NCBI GenBank assembly: GCA_011319805.1
Contig: SJRY01000228.1
Coordinates: forward strand, 992,001 to 1,056,000
Reading direction: 5' to 3'
Length of the DNA: 64,000 bases
DNA from: Macrocybe gigantea
Taxonomy: Eukaryota > Basidiomycota > Agaricomycetes > Agaricales > Callistosporiaceae
The position numbers were made by a program, and so were the translations under genes. How positions within the stretch are numbered: position 1 is the first letter of the stretch; every line of letters begins with the position of its first letter. The notes beneath the pieces were generated by a model that was not told the origin of the DNA, did no database searches, and saw only the letters and a program-made list of their open reading frames with translations. This document shows, one piece after another, positions 32,541 to 42,037 of this stretch.

Positions 32541-35491
32541 CTACAAGACACCTGGTCTTTCTATGTTCTCATACATCTGAATCATGTCTCCAGCCAGGAA
32601 ATCGTTAAACGATGTAAAACTCAGTCCACACTCGAAGCCTTTGCGTACTTCCATCACGTCTTTTTTCAAGTGGCGCATAGTATCCACTGTCCCTGTAGAT
32701 AGTTTCAGCCTCTAAAAGGAGTGCACGTGACGGACATCGTACCATCATGTATTGTCTCTCCGTTTCTTATGACCCTCGCGAACTTGCCTTTCTCCAAAGC
32801 ACCATTGACAACGCGACAGCCAGCAATTTTCTTGTTTTGTTTTGCTTTGAGCTGGATATCAAAGAGCTGAAGAACCGTTGCTTCGCCAATCACTCGGGTC
32901 TCGGTAATGACGGGGAGTAGTTTGATTACCCGCTCTTTGATGTCGTCCATAAGCTGGTATATGATGTTTGATGAGCTAATGGGAACACCATTTCTCGCGG
33001 CGAGAGACTCTATGACCCGTGGCGTTGGGACAGAGAACCCAACGATCATACCTAGATGAGTGAGTACCTGATCGGCCTTCCATATAGAGCATGACCTACC
33101 TCCGACAGCTTTCGCCATCATGACGTCCGACTCAGTAATTTCCCCAACGCCCGAAGATACTATTTTGGTCATTGCATTCTTATTGCCAATGCCCTGCAAG
33201 GCACCAACCACCGCTTCTGCACTACCACTTACATCGGCTTTGACAATCAGGCGGAGTTCCTTCAGGCCTTCATCGCTGTTGATGATCTCCTTTGGGCGGC
33301 TGTCTGACTGTGCATCGAGTACCCGCTGTTCTCTCTCTTGCCTCCGGCTAGCGTTGATCGCTTCGACATCAACAAGAGATGATGCAATGTCCACCCTGCG
33401 AATGCGATTGGCAACGGCTTTCTTGATCTCGGCTTCGGTACCTTGGAGAACTTCGTCTCCGGCATTGGGAAGGGATTTCCAGCCGGATACGGTGACAGCC
33501 ATTCCAGGGTGGGCGGCTTTGATGGGTGCTCCAGAGCAATCATGCATTAAACGAACCTTGGCATGGCTTACACCACTGATGATATGTGAACCCGTAGCCA
33601 GACTGCCGCGCAGAACCAGAACAGTGGCTACAGACCTGTCAGTGGAAAAATTAGTAAGTACCAGAAACACGGATGCATCGACTCGCCCAAGCCCCTTGTG
33701 AACTTTGGACTCTATAACATAGCCGTGCACGGAACCCTCCCTTTCCGCTCTGAGGTCCTGTACCTCCGCAATTGCCGATATGGTCTCCAGCAAGTCCGGC
33801 AACCCTTGACCTGTTAGACCTGAAACCTGAACGGACGGGATGTCACCCCCGAAGGCTTCGACATGTATGTTCTCTGCCATAAGAGCTTTATACACCGTGT
33901 CCTATGTATCGGTAAGTTATGCTTCGTGCAGAAAGAATGGGTGCACTGACGATGTCAACGCCAGGTTTATCAACTTTAGTAATAGCGACGACTAATCCTA
34001 GTTTACTGTCATCCTTCTTGATGAGTTCTATGACTTCCCGCGTTTGAGGCATGACGCCATCATCGCAGCGACAACAAGTACGATGATATCGGTGACACTA
34101 GCCCCACGAGCACGCATTGCCGAAAACGCTGCATGTCCAGGCGTGTCCAAGAATGTTATCGATCGTGGCCCATCAGGACTATCGCTGGATGTCGAAACAG
34201 GGACGGAGAAGGCTCCGATGTGCTGTGTAATGCCACCTGCCTCTCCTTTCGCTACAGAAGATGAGCGCAATTTATCTAGCAGCGTCGTCTTCCCGTGATC
34301 TACGTGCCCCATAATTGTGACTACCGGGGGACGCGCTGGGAGAGATGATGGATTGGGATGTGGAGGTCTTGAGTAGATATAGACAAATTCTTAGTGCGGT
34401 GTATGCTATGATGATCGGAATACACTGACGGTGTGTACAAATCGAAGGAAGCTTCGTCACTGACAATAGGATTTCTGCCGAACTCCTCAGCTAGCAAAAT
34501 GGCATAATCGGATGTAAGCACTGGAGGGGATGGGGCACCGTTAACAGCAGCATTTCGCAGTTCGAACTTCTGGCATACCGTGGTCATATTGCGCTTCTTC
34601 GGACATCCCAGCTTGTCTCATGGTCTGTTGTAGGTGTTCTAGTCACACTGAGAGCGAGATAAATCAAGACGGTCTGTGACGACTTTACCTAACCGAACTC
34701 CAAGCAACCTAGCCAATGTCCCAGGAGACACTGTGGTTGGAATGTAGACGTCTGCAGGAACTCGTTTTTCGGGCAGTAGGGTCTTCTTTTTTCTGAGCTT
34801 GTCTTTATCCATTTGTGTGCCTACGCTCTCCATCTGGTCTTCACTGAATATGCGCTTTTTCCACTTGGTTTCCCTGCGTCGACGTTCGTTACGAATCCGA
34901 CGGGAGTCTATTGGGTCTACGTCGTCTGCTTCGATGCCGGATACGACGTCTATTGCGATAGCATCCGTGCTTTGCGGACTAGCACCTGGGCCTCCATCTT
35001 GTCTAACTCCCTGCTTCGGTTGTGCAATCTCCTGGCGCGGAGCGGTAACGTTCCTTCTTGACCTTTCATCATTTCGTTTTTGCGGCTGCACCATTTGCCT
35101 CGGACGTGCCCATTTACTCAGAGCATCGGAAGACGGGGCTTGTGATAAGCTTGATAAATTTGAGGCCTTTGGCGATGTTGAAGCCGTATCCGACAAGGGC
35201 GCGGGCTTCCGTCGAGGATGCCATTTGGATTTTGCATCCAATCTAGGAGATGAAACGTGTCCTGGTCCAGCTTGAGCAAAAGCTGATGAGTTGACGCCGA
35301 CACCAGCTGCGAAGTTGTTGTTTGAGGACTCGATGCTAACACTCCATACGCGAGGCTGTGAGACTCGGAATGAGACGGGATGACATTTGACGCAGTTGGA
35401 ACCATACCTTCAGTTTCGCAGCAGTCGACGCCGGCCGGGAAACATAGGAGACAGAGCATAGGGCCGGAAAGACCTTGCCACGGCACTGCAT
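32541..35491 (-). CDS. IFM1: Mitochondrial translation initiation factor IF-2
   Basis: GTPase that places initiator tRNA on the mitochondrial ribosome. Met at 35491 starts a good presequence ([19 protein letters not shown]); an upstream in-frame ATG at 35566 overlaps the divergent scramblase start and is less likely. The basic N-region and IF2N part ('[15 protein letters not shown]', '[14 protein letters not shown]') precede the G domain: G1 'GHVDHGKTT', G3 'DTPGHAAF', and 'ITKVD' in place of NKxD as in other fungal mitochondrial IF2. Domains II-IV follow ('[20 protein letters not shown]', '[21 protein letters not shown]'), ending 'ENIERPGVL' at 32541. A single-base loss near 34064-34068, just after 'IIVLVVAA', breaks the frame and is read as a sequence error. 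Confidence 0.93.
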
Positions 35492-35564
35492 AAGACTGGC
35501 AGCGCTGGAAAACTGGTCAACGCTCGTTGGCTGTAGAATTTGGAAGCACGTGACTTGAAATGAC
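35492..35564. promoter_or_regulatory. 73-bp divergent promoter (IF2m / scramblase) with CACGTGAC
   Basis: Two nuclear genes for mitochondrial proteins share this very short promoter. CACGTG at 35547-35552 is followed by AC, a bHLH (Cbf1/USF-type) core. The same octamer occurs in several other intergenic stretches of this window. Confidence 0.45.
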
Positions 35565-37056
35565 ATGCTCTCTACGTTGACCTCCAGACAGGCCTTCCCA
35601 CTTTCAACAGCTAGCCACCGTGCCTATGCACTTTCTCGTTTTCCGAAACGTACGCCGCCGAAATCACGTTCTCCCAGAGACAGAGATGATCTCGCGAGGC
35701 TGGACTTGATCCCTCGTGAATCCGTCCCTCTAGAGGAATCTTCTCCGCTTTGGCGAGCCAGCCAGCGCAAGCCCGTGAATCCGCCAGAAGACGGGCTCAG
35801 AAACCTTCTCAGACATGACATGCTTGTTGTCGAGAGGTTTGTTCCTCTCCGCTCTTGCGAATTACAGTCATTGCTGTAAGTTCGACGCACCAGACAGATT
35901 GAGATGCTCAACATATTTGTCGGCTTCGAGCAATCCAACAAATATTCTATAAGTAACTTTTTTTTTCCTTCCTGACGTGACACTGTGCAAAGCATAAGCG
36001 TACCAATTACAGGCAACAAACAGGGGGAAACTGTTGGTTACATCGCAGAGGAGTCCAGCAGTTTCTTCAGCGTGTTTGCGCGCCAAGCCTTCGCCACCCA
36101 CAGACCATTTAAAGCGGTTGTCATGGATGTTGCGGGTTCCCCCATCTTGTGGGTGTGTATCTAGCATATTGGTTATGATGGTGCAGTTGCTCAGTATATC
36201 CCAGCTTCGTCGGCCATTTGCATGGATCAACTCGCGCATGTTTGTCCAACACCTTCGAGGCTTGAATCAGTACACACCCAATGGCGAGCCCGTCCTCGAT
36301 ACCTTTGCGGAAGTTCAGCAAATATGGCATCCTTGGCGGAGGCGTTACGAGCTTTTCATCCGGTATTTCTTTTGTTTTGGATTGCTGATTTTTTTTGCCA
36401 ATCGTTTCGCTAGTGACGAGCATCGCAAGCCAGTTGTCTCAACCGCGTCGGAATCCCAACCAGAACCCTACACGGCGATCTATAAACAATTTGCGAATGT
36501 AGACTCTGGATTTCTGGCTTGGCATTTTCCAATCATCGATAGAAGCGGAAATGAACTATCACTGATTCGTAGGGCTTTTCGAGGATTCGGTCGAGAGGTA
36601 TTTAGGTGGTATTTTATCCGGTTCTCTACCTCTAATTACTACGATAACAGATTTTTACGGACACCGGCAAGCTGATTTAATATGAAGCAGAGTTCGTGAA
36701 TCTTGACGCCACTCGTCTCAGGACGATATTTTGTCCATTTTGGCATGGACGAGGATTTCAGGCCGGGCATAGCATTTCATCTCACGCTTGAGCAACGCGC
36801 CGTACGCTCATATTTACCAACCTTATCGCGAGGTATGCTGATAGTAAAATGTAGCTTATTCTTGCTTTAGCTGGTAGGATCTACCTTGTCATTTCTCTCA
36901 GCAGCTGACAGCAGCTACAGTGAATATTGATTTTGACTATTTCTCGCGTCATTCGAATCCTGCAAGGTCAGTGTTTCGTACTCGCTCGGCAACGATATCT
37001 TCTGATTGTACCATCATAGTGGAGGATTGCTGAGTAGTATGACGCATTGGGAATAG
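35565..37056 (+). CDS. Mitochondrial phospholipid scramblase family protein (Aim25-like)
   Basis: Member of the scramblase/tubby-like fold. ATG at 35565 with a presequence-like N-terminus (MLSTLTSRQAFPLSTASHRA). Conserved parts after splicing: 'RQIEMLNIFVGFEQSNKYSI', 'GETVGYIAEESSSFFSVFAR', 'RRPFAWINSRMFVQHL', 'EVQQIWHPWRRRYELFI', 'FANVDSGFLAWHFPIIDRSG', 'FGREIFTDTGRYFVHFGMDE' and 'VNIDFDYFSRHS'. One intron is GC-AG (36667-36721, donor GCAAGC). The splice around 36808-36910 is not settled. I prefer a last intron ending at about 37020, giving the terminus '..SGGLLSSMTHWE' at 37056; without it translation would end at 37033. Yeast Aim25 is mitochondrial; scrambling activity in the family is debated. 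Confidence 0.85.
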
Positions 37057-37163
37057 AATGTAGTTTATGTTACACGAACTGTCACGCGCATGTGAATCTG
37101 GTCACAGGCCGTATCCACTTGAACGCGGCTGACGTTTAATCATGGCACGCTACTACACTCATC

Positions 37164-39644
37164 ATGGTTTACATACCGCCACCTCACCTTGCTAATGGTC
37201 AACGCCCATCTTATACCGAGGCTTATGCTAAAATCCTGGCGTCCTTCAGGGCATCTCCTCTCACCTCTGCATCTTCCGTCCTCATTCTGGTTGCTCCAGA
37301 TGTGGACGCCCTCTGTGCTGCGCGTATGCTCAGTGACCTCTTCAATCAAGACGACGTAATACATCGAATAGTTCCAGTACCCGGATTTGACGAGTTGGAA
37401 CGGATTCGCGATGATCTTTTATCGTATCCAGAGGTGCGCTCGCGCATTGCACCCTTTCAGCGATTGTCGTTAATATGGTCGTCCCCTGCTCAGCTACAAA
37501 CGCTCATCTTACTGAACATGGGAGGAATTCTGGAGCTGACCTCTGAGACTGAGTGGTTCGGTAACTTTGGCAGTAACCTCACTGTCCATGTCATCGATTC
37601 CTCAAGACCGCTGAACTTAACCACGTTATTTCTGGGAGGCGAAGTTGGCGAACGTGTTGTACTATGGGACGATGGTGGAGCGGAGAAACTTCAGGAGGAA
37701 CGCGAGGCCTGGGAAGCCTTACAGGTATGTCGTTCGCTTTTGGGTCCTATTCACGCTCATGCTTTAGATAGTACGAACCTTTGCCAGATTCGGATGACGA
37801 GGACTCAGACTATTACTCTGACCCGGAGTCTCCTCATGACATAGAAAGCGAATACGATGAAGATCACGAATCCAGCACGGCAAAGAAGAGGCGCAGAATA
37901 GCCGACGACCAATCGGATCCCAGTAAGCGTCGTCGAGTTGGCGAGGTATATGACTTGACCGAATTGGACGCGCGTATGTTAACTGAATTTGAGTATAGTC
38001 GAAACGAATGACACGTGAGCAGCGCGACGCGTACGATTCTACGATAGCCAAACACTATTTGGGTGGAACGTATCATGGGCAAAGTGCGGCAGGGACGATT
38101 TATGTATTGGCAACAGTCCTTGAACGAGTCGACAACGATATGCTCTGGTAGGCGATCCATGTCATCTTTCGGCATATTTGCTAAGCTCTCGATTCTCCAG
38201 GCTTGCAATACTGGGTTTGACATACCAGTATATCACATCGCGGATATCGAGGGAAACTTATGAATCCTACCACTCTATATATTACGACGAAGTCTTCCGG
38301 CTGAACCCACTTCCCGTCGATGCAACGAACAGCTCTTCTGCGTCTATAAATCCAGACGATACGAATATACGCGCAACGGATGAACTGCGATTCATGCTCT
38401 TTCGCCATTGGACACTATATGACGCCATGTTCCATTCCAGTTATCTAGCAAATAAGCTTGGCATATGGAAAGAACGTGGAAGAAGCCGGCTCACTGGACT
38501 TCTCGCAAAAATGGGGTATGACAGTACCGGAAGTGTTGCCTCGATCCTTGCTAACGCTAAAAAGGTTTTCAATACCACAGACCCAGCAACCGTACTCGCA
38601 CATGGACATGGATTTGAAGCGCGATCTTCTGAAAAAGCTCGAAGAGATTGCGCCCGAGTACGGTCTACTTGAACTACAGTACCCTTCATTTACGCGGTGT
38701 TATGGATATCGCTCCCAACCGTTGTCGGCGGCAGATGCTGTGGAGGGCCTTGGCGCTCTTCTAGACCTTGCAAGTGGTGTCAAGCTAGAAATAGAGGTGG
38801 AGGGGTCACGGAACGGGGAGAATGGTTCGGAAGTGGCAGAATTTGGGAAGCGGATAAAGTTCGAGAAGGAACAAAGGAAATGCTCAGGACTGACCTTCCC
38901 GCGGAAGGAGCCCCACACAAGGCCAAGGCCACCACTGATCAGGATGAAGGGGATAAGATCGAGCAAGAGACGAAGCAGAGATTGACTTGGTGGGCTAAGA
39001 ACTTCTGGGCGGCTTTTGATGCGCTTAATGAGTGAGTCCTTGCTTTGACTTCTCTTGACAATGCAAGCCTTAATGGCTCGAAAGCGTTGATTCACTTCGT
39101 GAGGCGCTGAAGCTCGCTATGAGCCTTCATCGTGCTATCATCCGACAGGGCACCTCCATCATCGACAAGCAAGACATCCGCACTATGCGAAATCATCGAG
39201 TTGTCCTGCTTTCTCAGGGACCGGACTTGCCTCTTTTCTCGCACCCTGGAGTGCTCTCGCGATTGGCGCTATGGCTTGTGGACGTGCTGCGCGACCGCAT
39301 TCCGGGCACGAGTGTCAGTATGCAGTCGAAACGCAAAAGTCTGCCATTTGTCGTCGCATGCCTAAATGAGAACACGAACGCGTATATGGTCGTCGGTATC
39401 ATGGCATCCCTCGAATTTGGCGACCTCCGTAAAAAGTATTGTGATGTCATCTGTCGTTGGCTCACGAGCTCAGCACTGAACCCTTTAATCTCACAGTGAA
39501 TTTGGTGTCGCATTTCTTGACGCCAAAGTGAAGTGCAATACGGTAACACGACACACATCCTTCGACGCCAGCGTTTTAGAGATTCCACAGAAGGACCTGA
39601 AGAACTTCTTGGAAGCTCTCTGCGAAGGACCAGTTATGGACTAG
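37164..39644 (+). CDS. CDC45: DNA replication initiation factor Cdc45 (CMG helicase subunit)
   Basis: Part of the Cdc45-Mcm2-7-GINS replicative helicase. ATG at 37164 (MVYIPPPHLANGQRPSY..). It shows the DHH-like 'LILVAPDVDALCAARMLSDL', 'LNMGGILELT', a strongly acidic region followed by a basic KKRRR NLS-like stretch, 'STIAKHYLGGTYHGQSA', 'ELRFMLFRHWTLYDAMFHSS', 'GRSRLTGLLAKMGFSIPQT', 'REALKLAMSLHRAIIRQGTS' and 'KRKSLPFVVACLNENTNAYM', ending 'LEALCEGPVMD'. Five or six GT-AG introns were placed. A single G loss at 38815-38818 (gggg) shifts the frame between 'EVEGSRNG' and 'EWFGSGRIWEADK' and is read as a sequence error. The promoter has two ACGCG cores (37084, 37123). Confidence 0.93.
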
Positions 39645-40045
39645 TCCGCGTAGTCACGTGTGTAGTAGTTACACGCTGCTATGTTCACCTAACAAACTCA
39701 GCCCTTTCCTGTTCCTCTTTGCAAAAGTGACTCTTATCGGGTGTATGGGTGTCCGTAAGAATCCACGATACCTTGCCCAGAGCACCCTCTCCCGCGCAGG
39801 CGCTGTGTTGGGACGAGGCCCGAGCATGGCAAGCTGGCGGTCTCGGGACAACCCGTGGGTACCTACAAATAGTAAATATCAAATTGCGGCATGTATATAA
39901 GCCAGCCCCCAAACGGGACAAACAAGAGTTCACGTGCTATACCTTGCACTTACTCATCCACTGTCGCTTTACATCTCTGCTTGCTAAAACGCTGGCCGTC
40001 GTAGACGCGGAAGCCTCGGACATAACAGTCATCGTCGTCGCGAGC
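39645..40045. promoter_or_regulatory. Intergenic stretch with TATA-like and CACGTG sites
   Basis: No recognised coding sequence. GTCACGTG at 39653-39660 is the reverse complement of CACGTGAC, and a second CACGTG lies at 39931-39936. A TATA-like TATATAAG sits at about 39892-39899, some 150 bp before the microprotein start at 40046. It probably holds the CDC45 3' end and the promoter and leader of the small gene. Confidence 0.4.
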
Positions 40046-40260
40046 ATGAGCTCTACGAGAATACGATCTGTGGGTGCAGCATTCCACTAACTAGTGTTCG
40101 AACGGGAAAATAATGTTGTACGTTCCATGTAGCTCGTGATTTCTTCCTGATCGTTGCGTTTTGCTTCGTCGTCGCTGTTTTCATCTTTTGCCTCTTGCAC
40201 TTGTTATTCTTGCCACCGCATCCAGCGTTGGCTGCCCTTACTAACGCATTCGACGCCTAA
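40046..40260 (+). CDS. 51-residue single-pass membrane microprotein (new call)
   Basis: ATG at 40046 gives MSSTRIRSV. A GT-AG intron of about 59 nt, starting GTGCAGC (near 40073) and ending at the TAG before CTCGTGATTTC (near 40132), joins it in frame to ARDFFLIVAFCF and a strong hydrophobic segment, then 'LPPHPALAALTNAFDA' and TAA at 40258-40260. The N-terminus is basic and the single helix is about 25 residues long, so it could be a small tail-anchored or mitochondrial membrane subunit. I recognise no family. The exon-exon frame, a branch-like CTAAC and an upstream TATA-like box support it, but codon evidence is limited by its size. Confidence 0.5.
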
Positions 40261-40320
40261 GGACATTGTCAACGATCTTATCGAAACATATGCACATGCA
40301 TCCTTATGTACATTCCAGTA

Positions 40321-41333
40321 TCACTCTTCATATATCCTTACACCTCCACGACCCCAATGCAACATAACGGCACTTCCGTCACCAGTGGGCTGTGTGAAAG
40401 CCACTTGTCCTTTCGTCGGATCAAGAGGGCATCCATACACAAATGTTTCGGCAGCGGCGGACAACAACAATGTGGCTATACCTTGCCTGCGATAGGCAGA
40501 TGGGACGAAAAGGCGGGGTACTCCAAGAGGCGTTCGCAATGCGGCCGGATAGCAGAAAATGCCCTTTGCGGAGTCAACTGCTATGAGCGACGGGGAGCTT
40601 TTGGAGTTATCTTGTCGTTCAGTATCGCAGTCTTCTGGAGTGGCAATGGCCATAGCGGTTTCTATACGTTGAGCAATTACGCATCCGACGATCTTCTCGC
40701 GTCCAGGTTTAGCATCCAGGGGTTAAGGAGGAATAAATAGGCTTTGGATGCTTGCAGAACTGATGAAGTCAGGTGAGGGGCCGCCAAGGACAGGTTTATG
40801 GTATCGAGCAGGGTGCGCAACTGAGGACGATATGTACTTAGCATCATTCGAGAGCATTAAACTAAAAACGGCCGACCTTTGACCCTATTCTTCCCCAATG
40901 TCTGCACGGAAATATATTATCCGACCTCTGCTTCCGTTTTTCAGCTTCACTGAGCTCGAAAATTCGACCACCTCGCTCTTCATTGCTTCCCGTTCTTCCT
41001 CTTTTCCCCATTCCATGCCTCGCTGGACCCTAGCGCAATGAGCGCGATGAAGACTCTCGTCGTCCGGCGCACCGCAGGTGAAAGACATGTTGCAAAAGGG
41101 ACACGTTCGGAAGATGGACTTGTCCGTGCAGAAATGCAGCTGAGTCAAGGTCTTTTGTTCATGCTTTTTGCGCCACCGACGCGACGATCAGATGTCTTGT
41201 TTGCCTTCGCGACCTTTGCGCGTTTTGGCGAGGGATCGAGGTTGCTATTGTCCTCGAGCGGCCGCTTCTGGTGAAGAGCAGGACGTGCTCCGGTCTGGCG
41301 GGCTGAATAGGTGCGGACGACCTTGGTTGGCAT
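40321..41333 (-). CDS. ECO1: Cohesin acetyltransferase Eco1/Ctf7 (ESCO family)
   Basis: Acetylates cohesin Smc3 in S phase to establish sister-chromatid cohesion. The start at 41333 gives a basic disordered N-terminus (MPTKVVRTYSARQTGARP). A CCHH zinc finger follows ('FRTCPFCNMSFTCGAPDDE', 'LHRAHCARVQRGMEW'), then the GNAT domain with the acetyl-CoA loop 'VPSAYRRQGIATLLLSAAA' and the family signature 'GCPLDPTKGQVAFTQPTGDG', ending 'GGVRIYEE'. I place a 50-61 nt intron between 'PSPKRAK' and 'TLTQLHFC'. Two single G/C losses, at 40893-40896 ('FRADIGGRIGSK') and 40719-40722 ('LLNPLDAKPGREKIVGC'), break the frame and are read as sequence errors. An ACGCGT box lies 50 bp upstream (41384-41389). 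Confidence 0.9.
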
Positions 41334-41435
41334 GGTTGGGGAGATTGGACGTGACGTGACCGTGTATCGCTCACTTATGTAACACGCGTCATAATCACGT
41401 GACTGCCGTTCACCGCTCTTCCGTCATTATCTATC
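41334..41435. promoter_or_regulatory. 102-bp divergent promoter with ACGCGT and CACGTGAC
   Basis: Lies between ECO1 (minus) and the small gene at 41436 (plus). ACGCGT at 41384-41389 is the MBF/MCB core, fitting an S-phase gene. CACGTG at 41396-41401 is followed by AC. Confidence 0.45.
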
Positions 41436-41773
41436 ATGTCTGAAGGAGTCACAGCTCAAGTGCCTCACCTGTCTCGAGTTCCACTCGCCTCACAAACTTA
41501 CGTTTTGCCCAGGACAGCGCATTCAAGTCAAAAGAGCAAGCTGAAGAGGCTCGCTACATTCGGGAGAAGGTCTTGTCTGCCGTTGTCAAGTCTGATAAGA
41601 TACCTAGAACTCTGCGACAGGAAGCCACTCAACTTGCCGCCCTGAGGGAGGAGGCAGCGAAGTCATCGGGATCAACGAAAGATGAGGCCGACATTGATCA
41701 TGACTTCGAAGGGGGATTTGGAGGTCAGGAGGATTTGGAGGACAGATACGCGACCACCAGCGGAGAACATTGA
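41436..41773 (+). CDS. Small hypothetical protein with helical C-terminus
   Basis: ATG at 41436 (MSEGVTAQVPHLSRVPLASQ..). About 35 codons later the coding signal moves to the frame reading 'AFKSKEQAEEARYIREKVL', 'VVKSDKIPRTLRQEATQLAAL' and an acidic tail ending TGA at 41771-41773. The shift equals one missing base (-1), the same class of error seen in many neighbours, possibly in the tttt run near 41500. The product would be about 112 aa with an alpha-helical, charged middle. No family is recognised. Confidence 0.4.
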
Positions 41774-42037
41774 CCGTCGATTTAACAAACCCAATGCTAC
41801 CCTACGAACGATTCCAATCATTAAGTGCGTCGACATATACTAAATGAGTGTGTGGTACTGAAAAAAAGTCCTGCATGTCCATGATATGCTAATAAAAACA
41901 AGGGAATGAAGAAAGCGAGATAGCAAGCAGATATACAAATTATGGACCCTGTCATGTAGTACCCCTGCTTCAACGGTACTCAGGGGAAGCCAGGCACTTC
42001 AGAAAACATCGTTATTTTATTGCCTTTTGTCTGAACG

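Noticed and set aside
38800..38830. Programmed ribosomal frameshift in CDC45
   Set aside because: No slippery heptamer with a following structure was recognised, and the same one-base pattern occurs in about ten unrelated genes at G/C runs.
41445..41505. Zinc-finger-like CLTCLEFHSPHKLTFC in one frame
   Set aside because: It has no ATG in its frame, and reaching the downstream coding frame would need an extra base rather than a missing one, unlike every other frame break in the window. Kept only as an alternative.
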